64,000 bases of DNA from Ardenticatenaceae bacterium (GCA_020634215.1 JACKCD010000023.1:31303-95302), one strand, 5' to 3'; counted from the first letter of the stretch, positions 16,008-24,110 are shown. Made by a program: numbers and translations. The notes: a model not told the origin generated them from the sequence alone.

Positions 16008-17295
16008 GTTTTGTCTCTGCCCTTTCATTTTCTCGCGGATAGAGCCGAGGATACGGGTACTTGAGCTGATATTTGTGATGATCGCTCTCTTCATACGTCA
16101 CATTTTGCTGAATAAAGTGGCGATCATCCCGCGCAAACAGCACCACATCTGACTCCACCGTTCGGGCAGCATACAAAACCAGCCCCGAACTCAGCCGACA
16201 GTGGTGCCCAATACAGCCACCCAAGATACGATGCCCCGTTTCTTCTATCCCCCCCAAGGGGGTTAACGTGCGAATGGGGCCAGACAACAAATTAAAATCA
16301 GTAAACGTTGTCCCCGCCCCAATCACCGAATCGCGCCCCACCACACAAAGCTGCAAGCAGCTGTTTTGGGCGATCATCGTGTTTTCCATCACCGTGGTCA
16401 TAAATAGTGCCGCCCGAAACGGCAAAAAACAGCCATCGCTGACCACGCTGAGCGAAAGCTGTGACCCCTGTGAAATGTTGATGTTGCTGCCAATCAGACA
16501 GTTGTCAATCACCACCCCCGGCCCAATGGTTACATTGTCACCAATGGTGGTGAACCCGCGAATGGTGGCCGAGGGATCAATGGTCACATTATGACCCACA
16601 TGCACCACTTCGGATGAAGACAGCACCTGCTTTTGCTCCCACACTGAGCGCAGCAAAATCTTGAGCTTAAGCTGCCAATTGCTGTTTACCTGGTCTTCCA
16701 TGTTCACGCCACGCGCAAAAACGCCAAACAAGATGTCGGCGATAAACAAATGCACCCAGTTTTCAATGAGGACAAATGCTTTGCGGGGCAAAAAATAGAT
16801 CAGGTCGCCAAATTCGGAGGCCATGTAGGGGGGAATGTGATAGTAGCCACGTTCGCGTGGCTCGGTGTGAATAACGATGGCCTCAGGTGCGACGGATTGG
16901 GTGAGACCGGCCGGATAATACCACATATCGGCCAGCAGCAGGTCGCCATCTTCGTAGAGGGAGTGAGTTAACGGCCGTACATGCTCCCGAATGGCGGGAT
17001 CTTCGCTGTCAAACGCCAGGCGTGTCGGCCGGCCGGCAGCCCGGCTGCGCTGAATAAACTCGGCGACGAGTGCGTCGTTAAAAAACAAATTATCACGATG
17101 GACGAGGGATTCGGCCGGCTCTGTTTCAAAGCGAACTGCCTGCTGCCAATTCGCATATTCTCGTTCTTCCGTTGTATAAGCTCCCAGCACATCTCTTTGC
17201 CACAGCCACAGCGGCTTATTCTGAACCCGCAAATCACGGGCAGGTTCATTAAACGGAGCGATATGGCTTGTTTCCTGCAAAACTATTCGACGCAT
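15997..17295 (-). CDS. Left-handed beta-helix (hexapeptide repeat) protein
   Basis: 432 aa. The N-terminal half (1-215) is unassigned and contains a hydrophobic patch around IENWVHLFIADILFGVFARG that may contact the membrane. Residues 220-390 carry irregular hexapeptide turns (HVGHNVTIDPSATI, TTIGDNVTIGPGVVID, CLIGSNINIS, RDSVIGAGTTF), the LbH fold of acyl- and nucleotidyl-transferases. Its stop overlaps the start of the acyl-ACP-reductase-like gene, so the two are probably co-translated and may act on the same acyl substrate. The GlmU-like N-terminal signature is absent, so sugar nucleotidyltransferase activity is not supported. Confidence 0.65.
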   Translation of the reverse strand: MRRIVLQETSHIAPFNEPARDLRVQNKPLWLWQRDVLGAYTTEEREYANWQQAVRFETEPAESLVHRDNLFFNDALVAEFIQRSRAAGRPTRLAFDSEDPAIREHVRPLTHSLYEDGDLLLADMWYYPAGLTQSVAPEAIVIHTEPRERGYYHIPPYMASEFGDLIYFLPRKAFVLIENWVHLFIADILFGVFARGVNMEDQVNSNWQLKLKILLRSVWEQKQVLSSSEVVHVGHNVTIDPSATIRGFTTIGDNVTIGPGVVIDNCLIGSNINISQGSQLSLSVVSDGCFLPFRAALFMTTVMENTMIAQNSCLQLCVVGRDSVIGAGTTFTDFNLLSGPIRTLTPLGGIEETGHRILGGCIGHHCRLSSGLVLYAARTVESDVVLFARDDRHFIQQNVTYEESDHHKYQLKYPYPRLYPRENERAETKHGR

Positions 17296-17359
17296 TGAGA
17301 TTTACCGCTACACAATCAAACATAACCGGGTTACAAACTCTATTACAATACCCAGAAAA

Positions 17360-18022
17360 CTACCGAATTGGTTGCTTATCAATAATAATCGTACAAGTTG
17401 CATCCCCCACAGCGACACAACTCGCTTCACGGATGTGAAACTGCTTGCCGCGGCTTACCCAAGCCAAACTCTCTTGCAGCAGCCCGACCGCAAAATGACA
17501 GCAGGGGGAATCTGTTTGCCGATTCCAACAAATGGGGCACCGTTCAATGACCCATAAAAAGCTGCGTTCATCTTCTTCCAAACGCACCTTTTGCTCTGTA
17601 AATTTATTAAATGTACCCGCAAAAATTTCCAGACCAATCTTGAGCTTGATGCTCAAGGGCAACGTGCGCATGGCAAGGTCGGTGATACCCAGGATAGGCA
17701 TAATTTCTTTCAGCGCATATTTCCAGGCATCACGCCCGCCGCGCAGTGCTAGTGCCCGCCCGCCGCGCTCGCCAAACATATCATCCAACGCTTCATGAAT
17801 GCGACTAAACTCGGTAAAAGTAAACCCCAGGTCCAGATTGTTAGGGGGGTAATGGTTAACCAGGTGGTGCAGCTTGGCAAAATGAAGAACGGCATTGATA
17901 CCATGCCGTCCCACCACTTCTTCTAGGGCTGTTAGAACGATGCGCCCCATGTTATTTGGGTAATAAAACTGCGTGTCCGTTGCTCCAGGCAAGGAGACTG
18001 CTGCGCTAGTTGGTGTAGCCAT
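17360..18022 (-). CDS. V4R (4-vinyl-reductase fold) domain protein
   Basis: 220 aa. The C-terminal half has V4R features: ERCPICWNRQTDSPCCHFAVG, then LLQESLAWVSRGKQFHIRE and AVGDATCTIIIDKQPI. V4R is a small-molecule-binding fold seen in BchJ and in ligand-sensing regulators, often binding hydrophobic or aromatic ligands. The clustered Cys (CPxC and CC) plus later Cys could bind a metal. The start overlaps the 3' end of the upstream alpha/beta hydrolase by 17 bp, so the pair is translationally linked. There is no HTH, so it is a binding or chaperone-like protein and not a direct regulator. No photosynthesis genes are nearby. Confidence 0.82.
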   Translation of the reverse strand: MATPTSAAVSLPGATDTQFYYPNNMGRIVLTALEEVVGRHGINAVLHFAKLHHLVNHYPPNNLDLGFTFTEFSRIHEALDDMFGERGGRALALRGGRDAWKYALKEIMPILGITDLAMRTLPLSIKLKIGLEIFAGTFNKFTEQKVRLEEDERSFLWVIERCPICWNRQTDSPCCHFAVGLLQESLAWVSRGKQFHIREASCVAVGDATCTIIIDKQPIR

Positions 18023-18827
18023 TATTTAAGAAATGATCCAGACTGTGCAGGAACTCTTGTGGCTCATCAACCATAGGGAAATGACGGGATCGCTTCATCA
18101 TGGCGATTTGAGCCGTACGCATGGTACCCTGAAGCCACAGCGCATTTTTGGGTGAGACAATGTTGTCTTTAGCTCCATAGATGCCAAGCGTTGGAATTTG
18201 CAGCGATGTGAGCTGGGTACGCAAATCGGTGTCGCGCAGGTCGCCAATGCTCTGAAAAAAGGATTCTAGCGTGGCTTGTTCAAGGTCGTCTGAAATCATT
18301 TCCCGAATATTGCTGGTGTCCTTTTGCAATAAAAGCCGCAAAATGGTTTGCCGAATGACAGGAAACTGCCAAACTACTTTGGCAATGTAACCATTGCCCG
18401 CTAAACGTAACAGGCGGTTTAGTGATGAGCCAACAACGGGTGAGCCAACAACAGCTACTTTTTTAACGCGGTCTGGGTGCGCCAAGGCCATTTTTAAGGC
18501 GACGGTGCCACCCATGGAATGGCCGAGTATGGTTGCCTGCTGAATCCCCAGCTTTTCCATAAATTCGTACACCATTTCGACATAGCTGTCTATCTCAAAA
18601 GAGGAAGCTGGAACAGATGCTGAAGCACTTGGACCTTTACTGGATTCACCAAACCCCCAAAAATCTAGGGTATAGACGCGGTATTTGCCGGTGTCTCGTA
18701 AAGCTAGCATGGAGTCTCGCCAGACGCGCCAGGAATTGACCCAGCCGTGTAGCAGAATCACCGGTTCACCCCGGCCAATGGACTGGTAGTGAAGTAGTAG
18801 ACCTTGCTCGGTTACGATTGAACTCAC
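18006..18827 (-). CDS. Alpha/beta hydrolase with intact catalytic triad
   Basis: 273 aa. Oxyanion motif VILLHGWVNSW, DFWGFGESS, nucleophile Ser104 in LGHSMGG, acid in YGAKDNIV and His in RSRHFPMV. No signal peptide, so cytosolic. It resembles small-ester hydrolases and haloperoxidase-like lipases; the substrate is unknown. It overlaps the V4R gene and precedes the LbH and AAR-like genes, suggesting an acyl-ester or thioester substrate (inference). Its paralogue at 9069-9884 keeps the fold but has Ala at the nucleophile. The 188 bp upstream hold a candidate -10 (TATACT) without a convincing -35. Confidence 0.9.
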   Translation of the reverse strand: MSSIVTEQGLLLHYQSIGRGEPVILLHGWVNSWRVWRDSMLALRDTGKYRVYTLDFWGFGESSKGPSASASVPASSFEIDSYVEMVYEFMEKLGIQQATILGHSMGGTVALKMALAHPDRVKKVAVVGSPVVGSSLNRLLRLAGNGYIAKVVWQFPVIRQTILRLLLQKDTSNIREMISDDLEQATLESFFQSIGDLRDTDLRTQLTSLQIPTLGIYGAKDNIVSPKNALWLQGTMRTAQIAMMKRSRHFPMVDEPQEFLHSLDHFLNNGYTN

Positions 18828-19015
18828 ACGAACCTCGTTTTTGCCACAGACATTTTTTGTATGGGCTTAGTATACATCATCCCAAAGGCTGCAAGTGAGG
18901 CCGCTGCGTTATTTATAGGGACTCCTAATGGGATTCAATTTATTATGCTCAGAATGGTAGCATTGGCCCCAATGTTGTGCAGTGAAAAGCGGGTAAAGTT
19001 GCTGTAAACGAAGCG

Positions 19016-19570
19016 TTAATCAGTTTGATTTTGGGCTTCTTGTTGATCAATCTGTTCTAGGATGGAATAGAGCAGTTCGAGCAAGACATTTTTGACGCTT
19101 TCTTTGTTGCCGGCAATGCAAGGAAGGATTTTGATGCTGGAGTCCAGGCGCAGAATGATGCGGAGGTCTTCGGGTTCCCAAGCGTCTTCCATGTCTTGTT
19201 TGTTGGCGGCAATGACGTAGGGGGTGGAGGCGTAGCTTTCGAAGGTTTCAAGAATGCGTTTGGCTTCGCGGAAGGTTTCGGGCTTGGTGCTGTCAATCAT
19301 GACGACGAAGCCGAGCATTCCTTGTGAAAGAATGTCCCACATGAAGTCGAAGCGACGTTGACCTGGGGTGCCAAAAAGGTAAAGGACAAGGTCGTCATCA
19401 ACGGTGATGCGGCCGAAATCCATGGCAACAGTGGTGTTGTCTTTTATTTGTTCAGCAGAGGTGGTGATGCGTCGTTCGGTGGAGACGACATCAATTTCGC
19501 TGATTGTGCCGATGAATCTTGTTTTACCAGCGGAGAAGGGGCCAGTAATAACCATTTTTACAGCTTGCAT
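19016..19570 (-). CDS. Small Ras-like GTPase (COG2229/MglA-like)
   Basis: 184 aa, a single G domain: P-loop GPFSAGKT (10-17), switch I Thr in TTVAMDFGR, G3 as LFGTPGQRRF, and G4 NKQD. The G3 form, with FGTPG in place of DTAGQ, is typical of the bacterial COG2229 family. Relatives are the CvnD GTPases of actinobacterial conservons, which work with histidine kinases and roadblock proteins. Here it follows a DUF4388 protein by 27 bp and lies upstream of two-component genes. Probably a GTP/GDP switch; no GAP or roadblock gene is visible. Confidence 0.9.
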   Translation of the reverse strand: MQAVKMVITGPFSAGKTRFIGTISEIDVVSTERRITTSAEQIKDNTTVAMDFGRITVDDDLVLYLFGTPGQRRFDFMWDILSQGMLGFVVMIDSTKPETFREAKRILETFESYASTPYVIAANKQDMEDAWEPEDLRIILRLDSSIKILPCIAGNKESVKNVLLELLYSILEQIDQQEAQNQTD

Positions 19571-19597
19571 AGATGTTTGTCCCTACGTGGAATGGTT

Positions 19598-20461
19598 TTA
19601 TATCCCTCGAATACGGTCTATGAGCCGGACGACGATGGAGCGTTTGACGGCGGGTGGCTGTTGCTCGATGGGCTGCCGGGTATCTTGGGGTTTGGTGGTG
19701 GGCGCGGTGGCTTGGCTGGGGGAAACGGCCGTTTTTACCGACCGCGAAAATTCAACCAATCCCGCTTGTAGCATCCCATAAACAATTCGCCGAATCTCAA
19801 AGTCGCTCAGGTTGTTGGCTTTGGCAATTTGTTTAATGGTATTGCGTGGGTTTACAAACGAAACAACGCGCCACTCTTCAACCGTCAGATTAATGTTTTG
19901 CAGCCGAGCATCTGGTCGGTCTGTAAACTTCAAAGCGACATCCAAATCAGGCAGCTCTTCCTGTAGGATTTCCCATTCCTTCAGGCGGCGACTGCCTTCC
20001 ATAATTACGCTTTCCAGGTCAATCGAAATCGTAATTTGGTGATCGGCCGGGAGTTCGTTGGCATCAAAACGAAAGAGGCCTTCTGTCCAGGTAAACAGCT
20101 TATAGACAACCTCCAGAATGTAGTGGCGAACGCTTTGGGTGATGTCTTGTTGGGTGACAAGCCCAGCCTGAATCAGAAGATAGCCTAGCTGTTTGTTATT
20201 AGTGCCTTTGGCCTTGGTTTGAATGACACGAGCTTGTTCGGCCGTGAGCTTGCCTGTGGTTTCCAGGATTTTGGCAAGATTGTTGCTCTCATCGCCGGTG
20301 TGGGCGTAGATCAACTTGCCCTCTTTAAACGACATGCAAGCCGTAGCGTTGGGTTGAGCATCTTCATCCTGGATCGTTAGCGTACCGGTTTTGCGAGCCA
20401 GATTGATGAGGTTCAGCAGTTGCGTTGTGGAAAAATCCCGTAGGTTCCCTTTCAGGGCCAT
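19598..20461 (-). CDS. DUF4388 (PATAN) domain protein
   Basis: 287 aa. The N-terminal DUF4388/PATAN domain starts MALKGNLRDFSTTQLLNLI and continues KTGTLTIQDED ... MSFKEGKLIYAHTGDE. A second conserved part (VTQQDITQSVRHYILEVVYKLFTWTEGLFRFD) is characteristic of the family, followed by a winged-helix-like segment (RNTIKQIAKANNLSDFEIRRIVYGMLQAGLV) and a Pro/Gln-rich tail. PATAN proteins often pair with small GTPases and response regulators as interaction modules. It is the first gene of the 9-20 kb block, with a consensus-like promoter 49-77 bp upstream. Confidence 0.85.
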   Translation of the reverse strand: MALKGNLRDFSTTQLLNLINLARKTGTLTIQDEDAQPNATACMSFKEGKLIYAHTGDESNNLAKILETTGKLTAEQARVIQTKAKGTNNKQLGYLLIQAGLVTQQDITQSVRHYILEVVYKLFTWTEGLFRFDANELPADHQITISIDLESVIMEGSRRLKEWEILQEELPDLDVALKFTDRPDARLQNINLTVEEWRVVSFVNPRNTIKQIAKANNLSDFEIRRIVYGMLQAGLVEFSRSVKTAVSPSQATAPTTKPQDTRQPIEQQPPAVKRSIVVRLIDRIRGI

Positions 20462-20509
20462 AATTGTTCTTTAGGTGAGATAGTTGGTTTGCAAGTAATG
20501 CTTCGAGGC

Positions 20510-20538
20510 ATTATACATGGTGTAAAATGGGTAGTCAA
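20510..20538 (-). promoter_or_regulatory. Sigma70-type promoter of the DUF4388-GTPase block
   Basis: On the minus strand: TTGACT, 17-bp spacer, TATAAT. The -35 is at 20533-20538 and the -10 at 20510-20515. Transcription should start near 20503, about 42 nt before the DUF4388 start at 20461. This is the best promoter match in the 9-20 kb block and supports it as the operon head. Confidence 0.7.
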
Positions 20539-20635
20539 ACAGCATGATGGTTATATTTTTGCGTTATGACAACTGTTTTGCTGCTTCTATTGTACGAGAT
20601 TTAGGGCGGTGGCAATGTAAAGTTGGCATCATTGG

Positions 20636-20926
20636 CTACTTTTTCTTTGGCTTTTTAACGGCCGTTTCCACCAACCCATCCACATAATCCTTTGCCACTC
20701 GCAGTCCAGCCCCCGTCAACTGCATCACCCGCTTCATGGCGGCCGGCTTGCCTCCCTGCTTTAATAACTCGCGCACTTCCTGGCGCAGCTTGCCCGGCAG
20801 CCGGATTTTTTCAGTTTTGGGGTCAACGGGATAAGGTGGCACAGTAAACTGCTGCCGACTTTGCATAGCATCCAGCAGCGATGGTTTTTTAGCGGCTTTG
20901 TCGTCAAAATCGTCAAGTGATGGCAT
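20636..20926 (-). CDS. Small basic protein resembling the L7/L12 C-terminal domain
   Basis: 96 aa. The N-terminal 45 residues are polar and probably disordered. Residues 44-88 (KLRQEVRELLKQGGKPAAMK and VMQLTGAGLRVAKDYVDGL) resemble the ribosomal L7/L12 C-terminal fold, whose helices carry KIxVIKxVRxxTGLGLKEAKDLV. It is far too short and lacks the L7/L12 dimerisation domain, so it is not rplL. Such orphan domains occur in several bacterial small proteins of unknown role. Its neighbour upstream is the nitrilase-family enzyme on the same strand, separated by a hairpin. Confidence 0.6.
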   Translation of the reverse strand: MPSLDDFDDKAAKKPSLLDAMQSRQQFTVPPYPVDPKTEKIRLPGKLRQEVRELLKQGGKPAAMKRVMQLTGAGLRVAKDYVDGLVETAVKKPKKK

Positions 20927-20995
20927 AGCTTGTTAATAGAGATTAGAGAGTGGAGATCATGCCAATCCCCACCCTCTAATCCCTACTCTCCTTAT

Positions 20996-21778
20996 TTAAT
21001 ACAATTCTGGTCGTCTGTCGTCAAAAATCGGTATTTTGGCGCGAACTTCGTCTACTTTGGCGGTGTCAATGGTGCCGGTCAGCAGCATTTCGTCTTCGCC
21101 ACCCTCGATGATGGGTTCACCCCAGGGGTCAATGATGCACGAACGGCCGAAAAACGTCGTCCCTTTTGAGCTACCCACCCGGTTGCAGGCAATCACATAA
21201 ATTTGGTTTTCAATGGCGCGGGCGCGGAGCAACGTTTGCCAATGGTAGAGGCGGGGGTAGGGCCATTCGGCGGGGACAAAAACGGCTTTGGCTCCGGCCA
21301 GGGCGTAGGCGCGGAACAGTTCGGGAAAGCGCAGGTCGTAGCAAATGGAGAGACCAGCCAATCCCCACTCCGTTTCTACCAGCGAGCGGCGGTTGCCGCC
21401 AGCAAGAAAGAGGTGTTCGTCCATCAGTTGAAACAGGTGGATTTTGGAGTAGTCGCCCAGAGAACGGCCGTTTGCATCAAAAAAAACGGCCGTATTGCCC
21501 ACCTTGCCATTACCCATGTCGGATAAACAGGAGCCGAGAATGTGGATGTTGTGGGCTTTTGCCAAAGTTGCCGTTTCCGCAAAAATTCCCTGGTCAATTG
21601 TTGTCGCATACGACCCCGCGTTTTCCAGATCGTATCCGGTTGACCAAAGTTCGGGAAAAACAACCAAATCGGAACCACGCCGCGCCGCTTCGGCCGTCAT
21701 TGCCGCCACTGTTGCCAAATTGGCCGCTGGGTCGCCCAGCTTCACATCCATTTGCCCTAACGAAATTGTGAGTTTCAT
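20996..21778 (-). CDS. Carbon-nitrogen hydrolase (nitrilase superfamily, omega-amidase-like)
   Basis: 260 aa from the ATG at 21778, which has AAGGA about 8 nt upstream; an ATG 9 nt earlier is possible. The catalytic triad is visible: Glu43 (VFPELW), Lys112 (SKIHLF) and Cys146 (ICYDLRFPE). The motif set (YDLRFPELFR, EWPYPRLYHWQTLLRARAIENQ) is that of the YafV/Nit2-like branch, which includes omega-amidases that hydrolyse alpha-ketoglutaramate and alpha-ketosuccinamate. It is divergent from a YbdL/KAT-type aminotransferase 193 bp away. That pairing fits a glutamine-transaminase/omega-amidase route, as in methionine salvage (inference). Confidence 0.88.
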   Translation of the reverse strand: MKLTISLGQMDVKLGDPAANLATVAAMTAEAARRGSDLVVFPELWSTGYDLENAGSYATTIDQGIFAETATLAKAHNIHILGSCLSDMGNGKVGNTAVFFDANGRSLGDYSKIHLFQLMDEHLFLAGGNRRSLVETEWGLAGLSICYDLRFPELFRAYALAGAKAVFVPAEWPYPRLYHWQTLLRARAIENQIYVIACNRVGSSKGTTFFGRSCIIDPWGEPIIEGGEDEMLLTGTIDTAKVDEVRAKIPIFDDRRPELY

Positions 21779-21881
21779 CGCGCCCATCCTTATTGAAATC
21801 TTGGCTCAAGGATACCAATTTCAGCCCATCTTTCCAATAGATTGGCGGCACTTTGGCTTTGGGGTAAATTAGCAGGGAAAT

Positions 21882-21940
21882 GAGATTGAGAGACTGAGAG
21901 ATTAGGAGACTACACGCTTCTTAGTCTCCTAATCTCTCAA
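21882..21940. repeat. Intergenic hairpin, 18-bp perfect stem (GAGATTAG family)
   Basis: Arms TGAGAGATTAGGAGACTA (21895-21912) and its exact complement (21922-21939) lie in the divergent space between the nitrilase and the class I aminotransferase. That is a position where a terminator is not needed. It is a member of the tandem-word hairpins built on AGAGATT. A weaker variant sits at 20934-20993 between the nitrilase and the L7/L12-like gene. Confidence 0.6.
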
Positions 21941-21971
21941 TAGCAAAATTTGAAAAAGGTGTGGTGTAACC

Positions 21972-23132
21972 ATGAGCTATATGGCAGGCCGGGTGGCTGG
22001 GTTTGGCACAACGATTTTTACGGAAATGACGGCGATGGCGCGGGAATATAACGCCATCAATTTGGGGCAAGGGTTTCCCGATTTTGCCGCACCGGATTTT
22101 ATTAAAGATGCAGCGCGGGCTTCCATTGCGGCGGATGTGAACCAGTATTCTCCGGCAAACGGCCGTTTAGACATGCGGGAGGCTCTGGCTGCCAAAGTTG
22201 CCCACCAATATGGCATCGAAATTGACCCCAACACGCAGATCAACGTCGTGCATGGTGCCACCGAAGCCATTTTTGCCACCATCATGGGGCTGGTCAACCC
22301 TGGCGAAGAGGTCATCATCTTTGAGCCATACTATGATTCCTATGTTCCGGCCGTGATCATGGCCGGTGGCATCCCCGTTTACTACACCCTCCACGCCCCC
22401 GACTTTGCCATTGACCGCGACAAGCTGGCCGCGTTATTCAACGCTAACACCAAAGCCATCATGATCAACACCCCCCACAACCCCATTGGCAAGGTGTATA
22501 CGCGGGAGGAATTGACGATGATTGCCGAATTGTGCCAGGCGCATGATGTCATCGCCGTGGTGGATGAGGTATATGAGCATATTGTCTTTAACGGCCGTTC
22601 CCACCTCCCCATGTCCACCCTCCCCGGCATGGCCGACCGCACCGTTACCATTTCCAGCATTGGCAAAACCTACAGCGTCACCGGCTGGAAAACGGGCTGG
22701 ACCATTGCTTCGCCGGAATTAACAACGGCCGTTTTTCGCGCCCACCAATTCATCACCTTCAGCACCGTCCACCCCATGCAGCACGCCGCCGCCACTGCCC
22801 TGGCCGCCCCCGACAGCTACTACGCTGAACTAACCGCCATGTACCAACAGCGGCGCGACTTCTTGGCTGATGCCCTTCGCGCCGCCGGGCTGCCCCCCAT
22901 TGTTCCTGCCGGAACCTACTTTATGATGGTAGACATCAGCGACCTCGGCTTTGCCAACGACCGCGAATTTTGCTACTACCTGACCAAAGAAATTGGTGTG
23001 GCCGCCATTCCCCCCAGTGCTTTCTACGTCAACCCAGCCGATGGTGCCAAAATTGCCCGCTTCGCCTTCTGCAAAAGCATGGAAGCCCTGGAAGAAGCCG
23101 CCAATCGGCTGCAAAAATTACGCCAGAGATAG
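21972..23132 (+). CDS. Class I/II aminotransferase (YbdL / kynurenine-glutamine transaminase type)
   Basis: 386 aa, a complete fold-type I PLP enzyme. Visible: NLGQGFPDF at the N-terminus, VVHGATEAIFAT, NTPHNPIGKV, VVDEVYEHI, and PLP Lys232 in SSIGKTYSVTGWKTGW. The GQGFPDF start and HNPTGxV-type motif place it with KAT/GTK and methionine aminotransferase (YbdL) proteins. These transaminate Met, Gln and aromatic amino acids. Divergent from the omega-amidase-like gene. Three AACGGCCGTT copies encode NGRL, NGRS and TTAVF at surface positions. Start at ATG 21972 after GGTGTGG. Confidence 0.9.
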   Translation: MSYMAGRVAGFGTTIFTEMTAMAREYNAINLGQGFPDFAAPDFIKDAARASIAADVNQYSPANGRLDMREALAAKVAHQYGIEIDPNTQINVVHGATEAIFATIMGLVNPGEEVIIFEPYYDSYVPAVIMAGGIPVYYTLHAPDFAIDRDKLAALFNANTKAIMINTPHNPIGKVYTREELTMIAELCQAHDVIAVVDEVYEHIVFNGRSHLPMSTLPGMADRTVTISSIGKTYSVTGWKTGWTIASPELTTAVFRAHQFITFSTVHPMQHAAATALAAPDSYYAELTAMYQQRRDFLADALRAAGLPPIVPAGTYFMMVDISDLGFANDREFCYYLTKEIGVAAIPPSAFYVNPADGAKIARFAFCKSMEALEEAANRLQKLRQR

Positions 23133-23157
23133 ACAAGGTTTAGAATCTTTTAGGGCA

Positions 23158-23191
23158 CAACTCCATAAATTCACGCAAATATGTGGAGTTG
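23158..23191. terminator. Hairpin between convergent genes
   Basis: An 8-bp stem CAACTCCA/TGGAGTTG with an 18-nt loop lies between the class I aminotransferase (ends 23132) and the convergent SirB1-like gene (ends 23194). The position suggests a shared terminator; no strong T tract is present. Confidence 0.45.
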
Positions 23192-23193
23192 GC

Positions 23194-24015
23194 TCAGTTT
23201 CCTCGCGCCCAGCGGTCGAGTGCCGGCCGAACCCCGTGACGAATGGCATCAGCATCGGCGGCATCGGGGACGCGCTGTAGGTAGGCATCTAGGTAGTGGG
23301 CGGCTAGATGGGGGGCGTTATTTTCGTAGTGAATGAGGCCGAGGTCGCGCAGATGTTCGGGGGTGTCGGGCTGGAGGAGGATGAGGTTCTGAATAACGGC
23401 CGTTGCTTTTGCCCAACTTTCCTGTTTCAGATAAGCAATCCGCAAATTATTGAGCATCCGCACCAAAATGTCGCTGGCGGGTGTGGGAGCCAGCCATTCC
23501 TGCTGAAATGGCCCATCGTAGCCGGTGGCATATTGCACCAGTCGGGCGCAGTCGGGGAGGGTAAGCTGCCGGCCGTTGTGGAACGGGTCGAGCAGTAGCT
23601 TGGTCTCATCATGTCCCACGGCGACAATAAAATGGCCGGGCAGCCCCACGCCATAGGCTGGAATGTCCAGCCGCTGCGCTACGTCGGCGTATAAAACTGA
23701 CAGCGTAATGGGAATACCCAGCCCGCGCTCCACCACGTCGTTGAGAAAGCTGTTGCGTGGGTCGCCATAGGCGGCGGCGTTGCCGCGATAGCCGCGCTCT
23801 TCAAAGAGAAATTGGGCGAGGGTGATGGCGTTGGTGTGGATGAAGGCGGGGGAGATGAGGCGGGGACGAACGGCCGTTGCCAGCCCATGAATCAGCTCCA
23901 AATACCAGTCCACATCCAGCTCCGGGTAGGCAATATCCCGCGCCAGATACAGTGCCGCCCGTGCCAAATGAATCGGCTGCTGGCGAATTTCATTAGCAAA
24001 ACCCCACGTTTTCAT
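23194..24015 (-). CDS. SirB1-family transglutaminase-like / TPR protein
   Basis: 273 aa. Residues 75-160 match the SirB1 transglutaminase-like core: NSFLNDVVERGLGIPITLSVLY, VAQRLDIPAYGVGLPGHFIVAVG and LLLDPFHNGRQLT. Residues 185-260 form TPR-like helices (MLNNLRIAYLKQESWAKATAVIQNLILLQP). Members of this family usually lack the catalytic Cys of true transglutaminases, and none is evident here in the expected place. Cellular role is unsettled. Two AACGGCCGTT copies encode ATAVR and KATAV. Confidence 0.82.
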   Translation of the reverse strand: MKTWGFANEIRQQPIHLARAALYLARDIAYPELDVDWYLELIHGLATAVRPRLISPAFIHTNAITLAQFLFEERGYRGNAAAYGDPRNSFLNDVVERGLGIPITLSVLYADVAQRLDIPAYGVGLPGHFIVAVGHDETKLLLDPFHNGRQLTLPDCARLVQYATGYDGPFQQEWLAPTPASDILVRMLNNLRIAYLKQESWAKATAVIQNLILLQPDTPEHLRDLGLIHYENNAPHLAAHYLDAYLQRVPDAADADAIRHGVRPALDRWARGN

Positions 24016-24037
24016 TGGGCTACACCGCTTTGGGAAT

Positions 24038-24103
24038 AGGACGCAGATTTGCCTGATTATCCTGATTGATTTTTTTGATCAGTTCAATCAGGTGAATCTG
24101 CCG
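24038..24103. repeat. Intergenic hairpin, ACGCAGATTTGCCTGATT family (copy 1)
   Basis: Left arm GGACGCAGATTTGCCTGATT, right arm AATCAGGTGAATCTGC. Two better-preserved copies lie at 53973-54039 and 55957-56019. It sits between the M50-CBS gene stop and the SirB1-like start, both on the minus strand. Confidence 0.65.
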
Positions 24104-24110
24104 CCCATTT

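Noticed and set aside
17360..18022. V4R protein as BchJ (bacteriochlorophyll synthesis)
   Set aside because: Only the fold matches. No photosynthesis genes are present in the window and the neighbours are signalling and acyl-metabolism genes.
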